A stretch of DNA of 64,000 nt from NCBI RefSeq assembly GCF_900700375.1, contig NC_041707.1, positions 32,322,764 to 32,386,763 of the forward strand, read 5' to 3'. This DNA comes from Denticeps clupeoides. Its lineage: Eukaryota > Chordata > Actinopteri > Clupeiformes > Denticipitidae. The position numbers and the translations under genes were made by a program. This document shows, in pieces, positions 22,736 to 34,706 of this stretch (positions are counted from its first letter, which is position 1; each line of letters starts with the position of its first letter). Under the pieces are notes generated by a model. It had not been told where the DNA came from. It worked only from the letters and a program-made list of their open reading frames with translations, and made no database searches.

Positions 22736-23039
22736 AAAAAATGTGTGTGTGTGTGCACGTCCATTTCACATGTATCTGTGTGAGTGTTTCATATGTGTGT
22801 GTGTGAGTTTTCAGTAGTAGAAATGCATGCATGTCAGTTTCATATGTGAATGTGTGTGTGTTTCACATGTGTTTGTGTAACAAAAGTCTGAAATATTTCC
22901 TAAACGGCCCACTCATAGAAATGTACTTTTATTTTTACTGCAGTAAAATGCTACCTTTACTTTTAGCCCTACTTTAACACAATTGCACAGCTGGCGGACG
23001 TTGTTCCCCACTCCCAAGAAGTCCCAAATTGAGGAAGAG

Positions 23040-23460
23040 CAGCTTCATGTCCGGCTTGGTAGGCGGCGCCTACCCAGCCGGCAGCGCGGGAGGGGCGGGG
23101 CCTCTGCGACGCGGCAGCGCGGGAGGGGCGGGGCCTCTGCGACGCAGCAGCGACGCGGCAGCGACGCGGCGACGCAGCAGCGAAAGGAAGCGGACGCGAG
23201 GAGTCGCGATCCGTAGCACCGTGACCTCTGCCGAAGGTAAAGCTCCTGTCCCCGTGCTGGACATCATTCCAATGCTTTTCCGTCTTTGGTTAATTCGGAC
23301 GCCGCGCATGCGCACGTCCCGAAATAGTCTGTCGCGACGTGACTTTCGACGTTTTGTTCGCGCCTCACCCTTCCTGGAATAAGTTGGAGCACGTTTGTTT
23401 CGCCTTCTGCGGAACATGCCTGTAGAGAAATCGTATCAGACAGCGTGAGTGTCACGGGGT
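23040..23460 (+). promoter_or_regulatory. MAVS CpG-island promoter and probable 5' untranslated exon(s)
   Basis: GC- and CpG-rich. A ~29-bp unit containing GGGAGGGGCGGGGCC (an SP1-type GC box) is present twice in tandem at about 23086-23145. A probable first exon ends at 23236 (CCGAAG|GTAAAG); a second candidate donor is at about 23444 (CAGC|GTGAGT). Either can splice to the coding exon at 25465. Confidence 0.6.
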
Positions 23461-23666
23461 TAGTACCAGCTCTGTTGGCAGGAATGTTGTGAAAGTGTGT
23501 GTATGTGTGTGCTGTGTAAAAGTTGTGTGTGTGAGTGGGCAGGGTTAGGGTGACCTGCTGTTTTAGAGGACATTTTCAGGTGGGGCTGTTTGGAGGAATG
23601 TGCCTTTCACTGAGAATGTAAGTCACCAATCAGTCATCACAGTGAGGTTATTAAATCCTGTTTGTA

Positions 23667-23668
<2 letters not shown>

Positions 23669-23710
<42 letters not shown>
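23669..23710 (+). repeat. (GT)21 microsatellite, MAVS intron 1
   Basis: Uninterrupted GT dinucleotides. Related tracts are (TA)n at about 23808-23822 and (GT)n at 25006-25033. Confidence 0.95.
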
Positions 23711-23712
<2 letters not shown>

Positions 23713-25001
23713 CTGTAGTCGTGTGTCAGTGCATCTGAGCTTCCGAAGCAGAGACTTTGCTCTCTGGGCTTTAAATGCGTACGTGTGCGTGTCTGTATCT
23801 ATCTAATATATATATATATATATGTGTGTGTGTGTACAGCTGATCTGAAAAGCATAGCATTCCTGTGTGTGCTTTTGTACAGATGAATAGGTAGAAACAT
23901 AACTGATTGAGAAATAGAGCCCATGTTTGTACCATCTTCAGTGTCGGAGCAGCTTTCACTGATATCCAGCTGATCTGCTTTGGGATAAACAGAAGGAAGA
24001 ATCAGTGAAGGAATGACTAAATAGATCCACGTTGCTGAAGAGAATGCAAATGGTCCCAGTTCAATAAAAAAGTTTCAGAATAGGTATAATAAACACAATA
24101 TTCTAATTCTATGAAACAATTACAAATTATTAATTTGTCTTATTTCATTCTAATACTGGAAGAAAAGCTAAATACTTCCTCATACTTTGTAATAGTGACT
24201 TTAGCAATGTAATCATTATTATTCAACGCACTTATGATACACCTACTCTGTGGTGGTAATGGAGGCCAAGATGAAGGCCATTTGTATCAGAAGAAAGTGA
24301 AGTATGTTTGATGAATCTGTTCAGAGTCGTCTTTTTAAACATTGTGGCTGCTCTGTTCACTATTGTCATCATCACAACCCACTTCATGAGATCCTCAATA
24401 ACATGAGTGAATGATGAGAAAGTGTTCAGTATAAACCTTGACTGTTGGAAATTGTCCCCATTAACTTAAGGTGGTCAAAATAAACCAAGAGAGGGAAATG
24501 CTGCAATCACAGCTAAAGCGTAAATGAGTCTGTATAAATTTCACTGGTGTTGTGTGGGTGTGTGTTTGTGTATATTTGGTGCTGAAATAGCGTAAAGCAT
24601 TGTATGATATGGATTACAGATTTGGATTCTAGGATTGATTATCCTAGAATCTTGACTCTTGATTCGACCAGGTGAATGGAGAAACAGGTCAGAGCTGCAT
24701 ATTAATGTGTAATGGTGCTACAGGTTAGTGCAATAAGTCTTCAACAGGAAGTCTTAGAAAAATGGAGTGGTTTTTGTCTTGGCTGTGTTTTCCACGCCAA
24801 ACTGGATTTTCACAATTCCTTTTTGCCTGAAGGCCTTTGTTCAGAGACTGGAGCTCTGTAATGGATGACTAACTGGACTTTGGCCAAATTTTGTATTATA
24901 TGAACAGTGTATGTACAGCGAATTACCACAACCTGGATTAATACAGTACCTCTGCAGGAATTGCAGTACCACGTCAGGGTCATTGTCAGGACTGACCAGA
25001 T

Positions 25002-25034
<33 letters not shown>

Positions 25035-25471
25035 ATGCTTGAGTAAATGCTGCCATCATGTGGTGTGCAAAGAGGATTTTTGTTGAAGTTACCCTGGAAG
25101 AGAAACCGAAAGGAAACTAGAAACTGAAAATTCAAAGTTTTCTTATTTCCTTTCTTTTTCGTGTTTTGTTTGAACAATTTGCAACAGAATGCAAATGTTG
25201 TTTGGACTGAATTGTATTTGTTACAGGTCAGTGTGAAGCAAATGTTCAAAGTTGCATTAATCTTGCTTTGATCTTTTATTCTGCATGCATATCTGTCTTT
25301 CTGGTTTTAGTTGGGGTTTTAAGTGGCCACATTGGACTGAACAGTAAATAGGAGCCAGGTATGAAGTTGCTGCATAAAATCAATATCCTCTTCAAATGGG
25401 AACATTCCAAGATCATTTGAAATCCTTGTCCCTCATCTTTCTCTTCATTTCTTTCCCCTCCCAGAGCAAAG

Positions 25472-28366
25472 ATGCCGTACGCCAGTGATAAACTCTACAA
25501 TGACTTTGTACGGCCAAGAATGTCTGAGTTGGCTTCAAAAGTGAAAGTCAGAGAGATTCTACCCCACCTGCCATGCCTGACACAAAGTGACAGAGTAAGA
25601 TTTCCTCAGACATTCCTATTTGTTTCTAAATCTTTGTTAGAACAAGGTAACAACTCAATACACATACGTTATACAACAAATGTAATACTACTTTTCAATT
25701 CCTAAATGTAAGTCTACATTGTAACCTAATTAAAAATAGGAAAATATTATATTTTTTCGGTAGATTTATTTTTTTTTATTCTTGGTGAGTGCAAGCAAAA
25801 CTTTCATTAAAAATTCAATAATGAGAAATTACAGAATTATACTAAATGCTTTTTAGGATTGTATTTTTTGGAGGGGGTTGGACACAGAACCCATTACTGT
25901 CATGGTTCAATGACTTTTGAAATTGCCGTCATCACACATCTATTTCCTGCTACAGGAGGAAGTGGAAGCGAAGCGTGAGATGACTGGGAACTACAACGCC
26001 ATGCAGCTTCTGCTGGACTGCCTGCGGCGGCGTGAGCGCTGGCCTGAACAGTTCATCAAGGCCCTTGAGGAGTGTGAGCAAGACACACTCGCCCAGTTGA
26101 TGTATGAATCTTACAACACACTGACGGGACACACAAGTAAGCGAACGCATGCATATACTAGATCGTTTTATATTTCAATCATTGGGGCCTGAACAGTTTA
26201 TCAAGGCCCTTGAGGAGTGAATGAACCAGAACTGATCACTTCATCCATGGTAACTTGAAAGCACGTTGTAAGTCACTCTGGATAAGTCTGATAAATGCCT
26301 TAAATGTAAATGTATATTGACAATATTATGGCCTGACTATATGAGGCTCTGATAACACATAAACTACAGATACCGTAATGCAGTGCTTCAGTTGCCTTGC
26401 TGAACTTGATCTTTACACTTCAGCTCAATCAGCTTATCAGTGAAATTGATTAGTTGTCACAAGTGACACACCACAGCACAGCACCCAGTGCACACAGTGA
26501 TATGTGGTTCCCTGAGGGAGCAGTGGGCAGCCATGAAAGGCTGCCCGGGGAGCAGTGTGTGGGATTTTCAGTGGCTCAAGATGTTTTTTATTATTAAATG
26601 AAAGTGAAGTGATTGTCAAGTGATGGTGGCACAACGAAATGTGTCCTCTGCTTTTAACCATCACCCTTGGTGAGCAGTGGGCAACCATGACAGGCGCCCG
26701 GGGAGCAGCGTGTGGGGACGGTGCTTTGCTCAGTGGCACCTTGGCGGATGAATCTACTAAGAAAACTTGCATGCGCTTAAATTTTTATGATCACCTTTTG
26801 GATGTCATGAGATTTTAGGAATACATGCAAGGTTAGTTAAGGGAATTCATTTCAGGAAAAGAACATTTTTCTGTGAAGAACATTTATAAGATTATGTGGT
26901 GAACTCCAGGCCAAATCTAGTGAAAGTTTGCAATGTAATTTGTAGAACATTTTCACGATTTAGACCATGTACACAGTGTATGCATGTTTCATTCTGATTT
27001 GACAGATCCTCTTCCTCCGGCTGCTGCTCCTGCTGCTGCCATCGCCACAACAGCCACAGTAACAATGGCACATGTTCACCCTCCACCCCAAGTTGTCCAC
27101 CTACCTCCCCAGAATGAACCACTCCCCAATGTGGTTACTCAGCCTAATGTCACACCATCAGCCCCCGCGGTGACAGTCCAATCTATAGCTGATCAGTATT
27201 CATTACTCCCCAGCACACCACCCAAAACATGTCAACCCCCCATCATGATTGTCACCCAAGATGAAAACCCCCCCTCAGGAGCTTCTCAAGTGCTGAGTTT
27301 GTCTCACAGAAACTCAGAACCCATAGCCAGTCCGCCAGCAAAAGCTCCCGTCCAGGAAACCAGAGAACCACAGGAACCAGTGGAGACTTCTGATCCCACA
27401 GTGCAGCAGGTAATCAGATTTTTAAGTAAATGCTGCATTAAATTAGATTAAATCTGAGTCTATAGTGATTCAATTGTTTCATATTTTATGATGGTACCTG
27501 TATTTCATCTTCTAACCCCTTTCTGTCAGGTCAACACAATCCAGCAGCCAGCGTCAGCAACAAACACAACCCAAGTAGTTCAAGCTCAGCTCCCCACCCC
27601 AAACTCACAAGTCATGGCTCCCGTCCTCTCCGTCCCTGTCCCTAATGGTGCTGGTGTGGAGGAAGAGGGGTTGTTTAGTAAGCCCGGTGTTCTCCGCAGT
27701 GTGATGGAGGGGCCAGCACAGGACCCAGCAGAGGGGGACACATGCTCAGTAACCACAGAAGACCTGGAAATTGACACGCCATCCTCCTCCCCTACAGCAG
27801 AGTCTATTCCAACACATTCTAGCAAAGAAGCAAACTTTGTATCCTCCAAGGTTACCCCTGCTGCCCGGTCAAGCCCTGCTCCCTATCTCTTAGAGGACAC
27901 TGCTCACTCACTTAATGACCACCAGTCAGATGATCACGACAGTGACTCTCTGGAGGACCAGAGCATACTGGAAAATGTAGGCCACGTGTCTGAGCAGCCA
28001 TCAGTCCAGAACCTTGGCATCCCTATGGCAAAAAGAAGCAGAAATACAGTCCATGGACCCAGTAAAAACCACACTCAGCAGGAGACAGGCCTGTCTGAGC
28101 TCCAGCCAGTCAGCAACTGCAGCACAACACCAAGCATGGCGGAAAAGGAAGTTCTCTCAGGCTGGGGGAGTGAACTGAACACATCAGCAGAGAAACGCCA
28201 CATGGCAGAGCAGAGAGAAAGTGAGCCACATGACAAGAAGAATGAACAAGACCGGAGAGACGTGTCTCCAGTGGGTCTAATCCCTGCCATCCGGAACGAT
28301 CATCTGATCTTGGCCGTAGTCATCGGCCTCTCTGCAGTTCTACTGGCATGGAAACTTCGCGGATAA
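25472..28366 (+). CDS. mavs: MAVS, mitochondrial antiviral signalling protein
   Basis: Coding exons 25472-25594, 25956-26136, 27006-27409 and 27530-28366 (phase checked) encode 514 residues. Residues ~1-95 are a CARD: M-P-Y-A-S-D-K and VREILPHLPCLTQSD match the MAVS CARD, which RIG-I/MDA5 CARDs nucleate into filaments. A Pro-rich region follows (from residue ~102), with PVQET at 216-220, a TRAF-binding P-x-Q-x-T motif. A single C-terminal helix (~494-510, HLILAVVIGLSAVLLAW) ending K-L-R-G is the outer-mitochondrial-membrane tail anchor. The DLEID at 314-318 resembles the IRF3-recruiting pLxIS motif but has Asp at the phospho-serine position. The linker is fast-evolving, as usual in MAVS. PANK2 follows in the same orientation, as on human 20p13. 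The coding exon begins at 25465 after CCTCCCAG. Confidence 0.95.
26186..26219 (+). repeat. Intronic copy of a 34-base MAVS exon 2 segment
   Basis: The 34 bases beginning 'ggcctgaacagttcatcaag' at 26041-26074 (coding exon 2) recur at 26186-26219 in the following intron with one mismatch. Confidence 0.9.
26262..26315 (+). mobile_element. SINE, family A, tail only
   Basis: 'gtaagtcactctggataagt' and 'taaatgtaaatgt' tail. Confidence 0.65.
26440..26582 (-). mobile_element. SINE, family B, diverged
   Basis: Reverse-oriented body ('gagcagtgggcagccatgaa', 'cagcacccagtgcacacagt'). The head is missing. Confidence 0.75.
26596..26752 (-). mobile_element. SINE, family B
   Basis: A better preserved reverse copy right next to the diverged one: 'gtgaagtgattgtcaagtga' through 'ttgctcagtggcaccttggc'. 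Confidence 0.8.
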
Positions 28367-30133
28367 AAACCCAAACCTGTGCTTTAGAGAAACTTCAGTC
28401 CTGGTCCACAGTCAACAGGTCAAGCTGTAAATGTGGAGCCAATATTTATAATATCTTTTAATCAGGATAAGTCATGTTAATAATTTAATGAATTACACCT
28501 CTAATACAACCACAAGCCTAAGAAAGGCAAATTAAAGTGCTTAAAGTTATTTACATGTCCAGATCTGTAACAATTAATGTAAAAGCCATCTAGTACATTA
28601 TGAAAATAAATATCAGCCTTGTTTATTTATGAATTATCTCTATTGGCTACCAGAAAATCTTTGTTAAGCCCTACCACAGTTCAATTGACTTGAAATCGTT
28701 ATGTTGAAAATGTCTATTGTCTTAATCATAATGTCTTACATTTTTTTCAATTCTGAATCTAATTTGTCATCATTTTTAAGTTCTTAACCCAAGGGGAAGG
28801 CTAATTTCATATGCAGCTGCCTTAAATCAATTTTTGTGACGTTTAAGTGACGGCAGAGTGCAATCCAATCGTTGTCCCTTGTGTTCAGTTTTTAGTTTTC
28901 ACGCAAAGTATTGTCTCGTATGTCCGAGTTGCTTGAACCCAAAGGAAAGTCATGTCTCTGGATCATGTTTAAAAATAAATGCCTTATTATTGTTTTTTTT
29001 TTTTTTTTTTACATCTGAGAATTTTGTGTCATTTTCATTTAAGGGATTCATGTCACTGTTAAGGTTAAGTTGTGAGTAGTTTATGTTTATGATTTTCAGG
29101 GAATCACCACTGATAAATTTCACATTATTATACAATATTCTGTTTTTACCATAAGTCTACATTGTGCCTTGCATATAGCTTATTATTGTTGTTGTTATTA
29201 GTATTATTTGGGGCAGCACACTGCATTTATGGCTTTGTACCTGTTAGTCTTTTGTGGGGAATTTTACTCTCAGGAATATCCAGAGAATTATACAATTATA
29301 CAAAACTATTGAGATGGAATTAAAATGGCATGAGATGAAAGTTAATTTTAATGTGCTGCAGTGGGGTTAGGAAGCAGAATTTGTTCTCTGACAAGCTTTT
29401 CCATCCCAGCTCATCCTGTGCACACATTTCCTGAAGTATAGAGGTTCCAGCTCTTAGATATTGTTCATATTTGGCATGCACATAATAAGTTTATGGATTG
29501 TGTACTCTACTATGTAGGCTGTACTGCAAAACATTCATGAAACCAAATGTCTACAAACGTTAAATAGACAATATTAATACATTTGATTGATCTGACTTGC
29601 ACTGTGCTATTGTGAAACAATAAACATTATCTTTACCGATCAAGCTCTTTGCATGTTTAAATTACATTTGTATTCAATAATAATGATACATGTTTCCATA
29701 AACGGCGCATTAACATAATTCTTCACAGATATACAGTTGCTTGCAAAATTGTAATCTGCTGTTTTTTTATTTAACTATTTGCGAGATAATTTACTATTAT
29801 TATTAAACGCTTGTGGAATATTGTGGAAGGTTTTCGTACAGTGAACCCGTTTACTCCATCTTGTGACGAGTAAATTCTCAAATACTCAGGTCTGGTAATG
29901 AAAACGCCCACCGAATCTTCGGAGTAAAATGATTGGACCGATGCGCTGTCAATCAAACAGTTCCCCTCTGACAACACGCTGATTGGCTCAGGATTCTGTT
30001 GTAAACAGAAGACGACGTCAATTACAACGATGTGGGAAAAAGAAATCGGGATTGATCGCTTGTTTACTTAATGTATGATTTAGTAGTTTAATTTTTTTCC
30101 ATCCTTCTGCTGCCTCTAACTCCTGCACTCTGA
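28367..30133. other. MAVS 3' UTR and MAVS-PANK2 intergenic DNA
   Basis: Candidate polyadenylation hexamers are AATAAA at 28605-28610 and about 29620. A poly-T run lies at about 28992-29010. No further gene seen. Confidence 0.5.
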
Positions 30134-31610
30134 ATGGAATTGAATGGTTACCACTCGGGCGATGCAGCGACGGCGGCGAGTGACGACGATGAAGCCGCGG
30201 GGCCGAAACAGCAGCCGCGTCCATCGAGGGAGGAAACGGCCTCCAGCGGCCGCGCGGAGGGCGCTGTGTCCGAGGGAAGCTCCGCGGCCGAGCGCCGGAG
30301 TTCCAGCTCGTCCGCTGCCAGGCAGCGGCTCGACTCGCTGAAGAGGGGCAGGCCACGTAGGTGTTTACCGAAGCCACGCTCCTTCCATGGACTCGCTAAT
30401 TAGCTCCCAGGCTAGCGTGGTTCATTTGCCCCCAAATTCACAATTTCTAACCCTCGCGTGATATTTCAGATGGTATTAACCATATTAACAGTCTTAAGAT
30501 GGAATTCTTTTAATTGGTCCTAACGGGATCATTATTAACGGGCCTCATATGGTGATCTTAATTGGGTCACATATTTTTGATGATCTGAACATGGCTAATA
30601 CATTTTAATAATAATGTACAATAACGACGCTGGCCATCCTAATTATGTGTTTTATTTTATTATTATTAAAAAATAAATTCATATTATTAATACCAAGTAT
30701 TGGACTTAGTATTTTGAATTATTATTATTTTTCCGCTCAGATAAACGATTTTTAATCGTCTCCTGGCCATACAATGTTCAGCACTAGCTGCTGTTTCTAC
30801 AGCGTGTCAAGATGGCGCATCAACGCGCCCTGTGTTATGTGCTCATTGAACACTCTTCATAAATTTTACAGCCTTACTGCCGATATTATAGATTTTTTTT
30901 TCATTATAATTACTGCGTCTCTTGCGATGTGTATTTTTTTTAATATTGTAATTTTACTGCTGTGGTCCATAATTAAGCAGTTCAATATGCATTCATGGTT
31001 GCAGCATTCCCTTGGTTTGGAATGGACATTGGTGGAACGCTGGTCAAGTTGGTCTACTTTGAGCCAAAGGACATTACAGCAGAGGAGGAGCAAGAGGAGG
31101 TGGAAAACCTGAGAAGCATCCGCCGTTACCTGACGTCTCACACGGCGTACGGCGCCGCCGGCATCCGCGACGTGCATCTGGAGCTGTGCGACCTGTCCAT
31201 GTGTGGCCGAACCGGCAGCCTCCACTTCATCCGCTTCCCCACCCACGACCTGCCTGCCTTCCTACAGATGGGTCGTGACAAGCACTTCTCCAGCCTCCAC
31301 ACCACACTCTGTGCCACCGGTGGTGGAGCCTACAAGTTTGAGGAGGACTTCCGCCTGGTAGAGATTCACACATGTAGCAAACGGTCATAGAGAGTACTGT
31401 ATATATATATATATATTTTTTTTTAAATACAGCTTTCATGTTATTGTTTGGAAGATGGACAAATCTATAATAAGTTTCACTACTAGCTAAAACTTATGCA
31501 CAGCACTGTATGTTAAGTAACAACAGGCTGTATAGTGACAGTGTCAGAGATGATCACTGTTGAGTCAAAAATGAAATGCATTGTTATAGTACAAAACTTT
31601 ATTTTAAATA

Positions 31611-31643
<33 letters not shown>

Positions 31644-33680
31644 TATCCCTCCAATGCTTTCAGACATTTAAAATAAAACCCAATAAAGGTGCATTAGATA
31701 ATATTGTATCAGTGCAGGAGAGAAAAAATAAACCAAAAACTTCTTTCAATTCAATTTTTATTTTTTGTTTAAACACTTCGATCATGCCAGTGACATTTAT
31801 GAGTAGATTTAGCACTTTCAGAAAAGGTTATGTTGTTTTGTTAAATTCTGTCCAAAACTCAATGGTGATTTAACATATCCTAATTAAATTGTAACGGTGT
31901 AACATGCCAATAATGGTTCTTTGTAGACTCTTAATTTCTTCAAGATTGCTTTTCTATCAATTTCAACTCTTAGTGCATCTTTTGTAAATGTTCTCATGTC
32001 TTCCTTCACAAGATGGCTGACTTGCAGTTGCACAAGCTGGATGAGCTGGAGTGCCTGATCCATGGTGTTCTCTACATTGACTCGGTGGTCCCATCAGAGT
32101 GCTACTACTACGAGAATCCTGCTGACCCGGAACACTGTGAACAAAGGCCTTTCCCACTGGAGAATCCATACCCACTCCTGCTGGTCAACATTGGGTCTGG
32201 TGTCAGCATACTGGCTGTCTACTCCAAAGACAACTATAAACGTGTCACAGGAACCAGGTAAACCAGGTCTGGCCTAATGAATTACATGTCCAAATCAGGT
32301 AAATAAAAAATGGTGTATATGGAAACAGCCACTTGTGTTTTAATTGTTGTTAAAATGTTATTAAATGTTATGCTCTGTATGTTTTCGATATTTATTACAT
32401 TATGTGCCTTATAGTTCTTCCACATTTTAAATCCAGATAATGTAGTTACAGAGGTTTGTGTACCGACTTCAGTGTATGTATGCATGCAACCACACTATTA
32501 ATATATAAAATAAATAAATGAAAGGCATGCGAGCCAGTGGAAGTGTGTGTATATTTAAGCTGTTTGGCTGTGGCTAACGTGTGTACCTCTCCACCCCGTG
32601 TAGCCTGGGCGGTGGTACATTCCTTGGGCTGTGCTGTTTGCTGACTGGCTGCAACATGTTTGAGGAGGCTCTGGAGATGGCCTCACGGGGGGATGGCACA
32701 CGTGTGGATAAACTGGTGAGGGACATCTACGGAGGAGACTATGAGAGATTCGGACTGCCAGGGTGGGCTGTGGCCTCCAGGTGCAGTGATGAAGCTCACA
32801 TGCACACAATCTGTTTTGAATTGATAGACAACCAACATATCTACATATTATTCATTCATAGACATTGTTTCCATATATGTAATTACTACAAATAATTTTT
32901 TTTTTGTCATTTTCATATGACCAATAAAGCATATTGGTACTTTTGGTTAATATCGCTTATATTTCTCAGTGGTAAAATATGTATCATTTTTTTTGTTTGT
33001 CTAGCTTTGGAAATATGATGTGTAAGGAAAAGAGAGAGTCCATCTCTAAAGAGGATTTGGCTCGAGCGACATTGGTCACCATCACTAACAACATCGGTTC
33101 AATAACACGCATGTGCGCTGTTAACGAGGTACGCGTACACAAAAACCTCCATATGTAATTATGTACATCACCTACACACACACACAGTCTTAACATGCAT
33201 GTGCACGCTCACTCTCAATGCTCTGTTCTCTCAGCCTCTTTACGGTGCTGCCTTGTGGAATGTAATCAAGCAGCATTGTACAGGGCTATGATGGCGCAGA
33301 GATCGGCACCATCACACTAGCAGAGAAGTGTGTACCGCGTTAGTGGTAAAGTATACGGCCGGTGGAGTTGCATTTTATTGTGTTTGTTTTTAATAGAATA
33401 TTCAGAGAGTTGTGTTTGTGGGGAATTTCCTGAGAGTGAACACGCTGTCCATGAAACTGCTGGCTTATGCCTTAGACTACTGGAGCAAAGGACAACTCAA
33501 AGCCCTGTTTCTTAGACACGAGGTGAGTGTGCATGTGTGTGATCCACAGTCACTGCTTCATAACTGTAGCAACCTCTTGTGAGCCGTGTGATCTTTCTGA
33601 ATTTTGTGTGTTTTTGTGTGCGTCCACAGGGTTATTTCGGTGCCGTGGGAGCTCTGTTGGAGCTGCTGAACCCATCTTGA
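30134..33680 (+). CDS. pank2: PANK2, pantothenate kinase
   Basis: Exons 30134-30356, 31005-31357, 32013-32257, 32604-32780, 33005-33128, 33397-33522 and 33630-33680 (all phases agree) encode 432 residues. It phosphorylates pantothenate, the first and rate-limiting step of CoA synthesis, and is feedback-inhibited by acyl-CoA. Residues ~78-88 ([11 protein letters not shown]) are the ATP-binding loop of the acetate/sugar kinase fold; [10 protein letters not shown] and [13 protein letters not shown] follow. PANK2 rather than PANK1/3 is supported by [35 protein letters not shown] and ALDYWSKGQ, and by adjacency to MAVS. The N-terminal exon (residues 1-74) is acidic then Ser-rich, with no obvious mitochondrial presequence, unlike human PANK2; an upstream alternative first exon cannot be excluded. 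The loop after LLYIDSV-like 'VLYIDSV' is about two residues shorter than in human. Confidence 0.95.
31617..31643. repeat. (AC)n microsatellite, PANK2 intron 2
   Basis: Uninterrupted AC dinucleotides preceded by a short TA tract. Confidence 0.9.
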
Positions 33681-33957
33681 GCACAGAGGTCCACAGGTGA
33701 CTGGTTCTCCCTCAGGTCCTCTCCTCTCTCCAAATTCCCATGGTCATCCTGCAAATTCACAGCAGTTGCCTTGACTACGGATGGGAGTGCGTTGTACCTG
33801 CCCATGCTATGCTGCAGCTTGCCAATAGAATTGTAATAACATCTGGGAGCTAAGCTAAAATGCTAGAACAGTAGCCTTCACTGCACAGTGTTACAGAAAT
33901 ATTTTTGCATATTGCAATAATGTTAACCTGGGAGAACACATGTAGAGCACGCAATAA

Positions 33958-34706
33958 TGGTCAGCCACAACATTAATAGCACCTGCATAAAATTGGGTTG
34001 GTCCTTCTATGTACTAAGACATTAGCAGCAGTACTCTACATTGTGAGCTGAGGTTCACAAATACGTGATCTAATTGCAAAAAAGCGAATCAATATCTTGA
34101 ACTACTAAACAGTTTTTGCAGTGTGGCAAGAACATTATCCGTCCTGTTGCCATCAGGAGATGTATGTTATCTTCAACGTTCTCTAGGTGGGAATAAAGTC
34201 CTACATCTCATGTTTCCCTACAGAACAATGCCCAGACCAACATACTGTTCATCTGTGTTCTTCATTGACAAGTCAAATCATTTGATGAAAAGCATGAATA
34301 CAATGACCACCTGCTCATTCTAACCATCGCTGCAATCATGCTGTGGCACGGAGATCCCTGCTTTCCTTCATTATAGTGAAAAGTGAAGTGATTGTCTTTG
34401 TGAAGCACTGCAGCGCAGCACAGCACAGCACACGGTGACACATCGAACTATCCGCTTTTAACCATCACTCTTAGTGAGCAGTGGGCAGCCACGACAAGCC
34501 CACTGACAGGGGAGCAGTGTGTGGGCACCTTGGGGATTCAGGATTTGAACCCGCAACCTTCTGATTATGGGTCCGCTTCCTTACCCGCTAGGCCATCCAC
34601 TGTGAACTAAATGTTCACCTACTGCCTATATTCCACCCGTCAATGCAAACAAATGATCAATGTGACTCAGTTAATCTGTTTTAATGTTGTGGCTGATCGC
34701 TATATA
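33958..34706 (-). mobile_element. Tc1/mariner relic with a SINE inside
   Basis: Terminal inverted repeats 'ggtcagccacaacattaata' and 'taatgttgtggctgatc' bracket the element, and internal strings ('tttttgcagtgtggcaagaa', 'ttgccatcaggaga') match a common fish Tc1-type transposon. Most of the transposase is deleted. A family B SINE at 34376-34602 splits it. Confidence 0.75.
34376..34602 (-). mobile_element. SINE, family B, nested in the Tc1 relic
   Basis: Reverse-oriented, near full length: 'gtgaagtgattgtctttgtg' to 'gctaggccatccactg'. Confidence 0.8.

Larger units (their letters stand above)
21658..22910. repeat. Large inverted repeat (foldback element)
   Basis: The left arm (21658-21896) and right arm (22502-22910) are reverse complements of each other almost base for base: 'ggaaatatttcagacttttg' and 'acacatgtgaaacacacaca' recur inverted in the right arm. 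Each arm is made of (CA)n-rich 'catatgaaatgctcacacag' units. The right arm is split by a family B SINE (22576-22735); the spacer holds another SINE and a CpG-rich minisatellite. It lies just before the MAVS promoter. Could be a foldback/MITE-type element or a genomic palindrome. Confidence 0.85.

Noticed and set aside
23185-23205. ISRE/IRF element in the MAVS promoter (GCGAAAGGAAGCG)
   Set aside because: Lacks the spaced GAAANNGAAA pattern; too weak to call.
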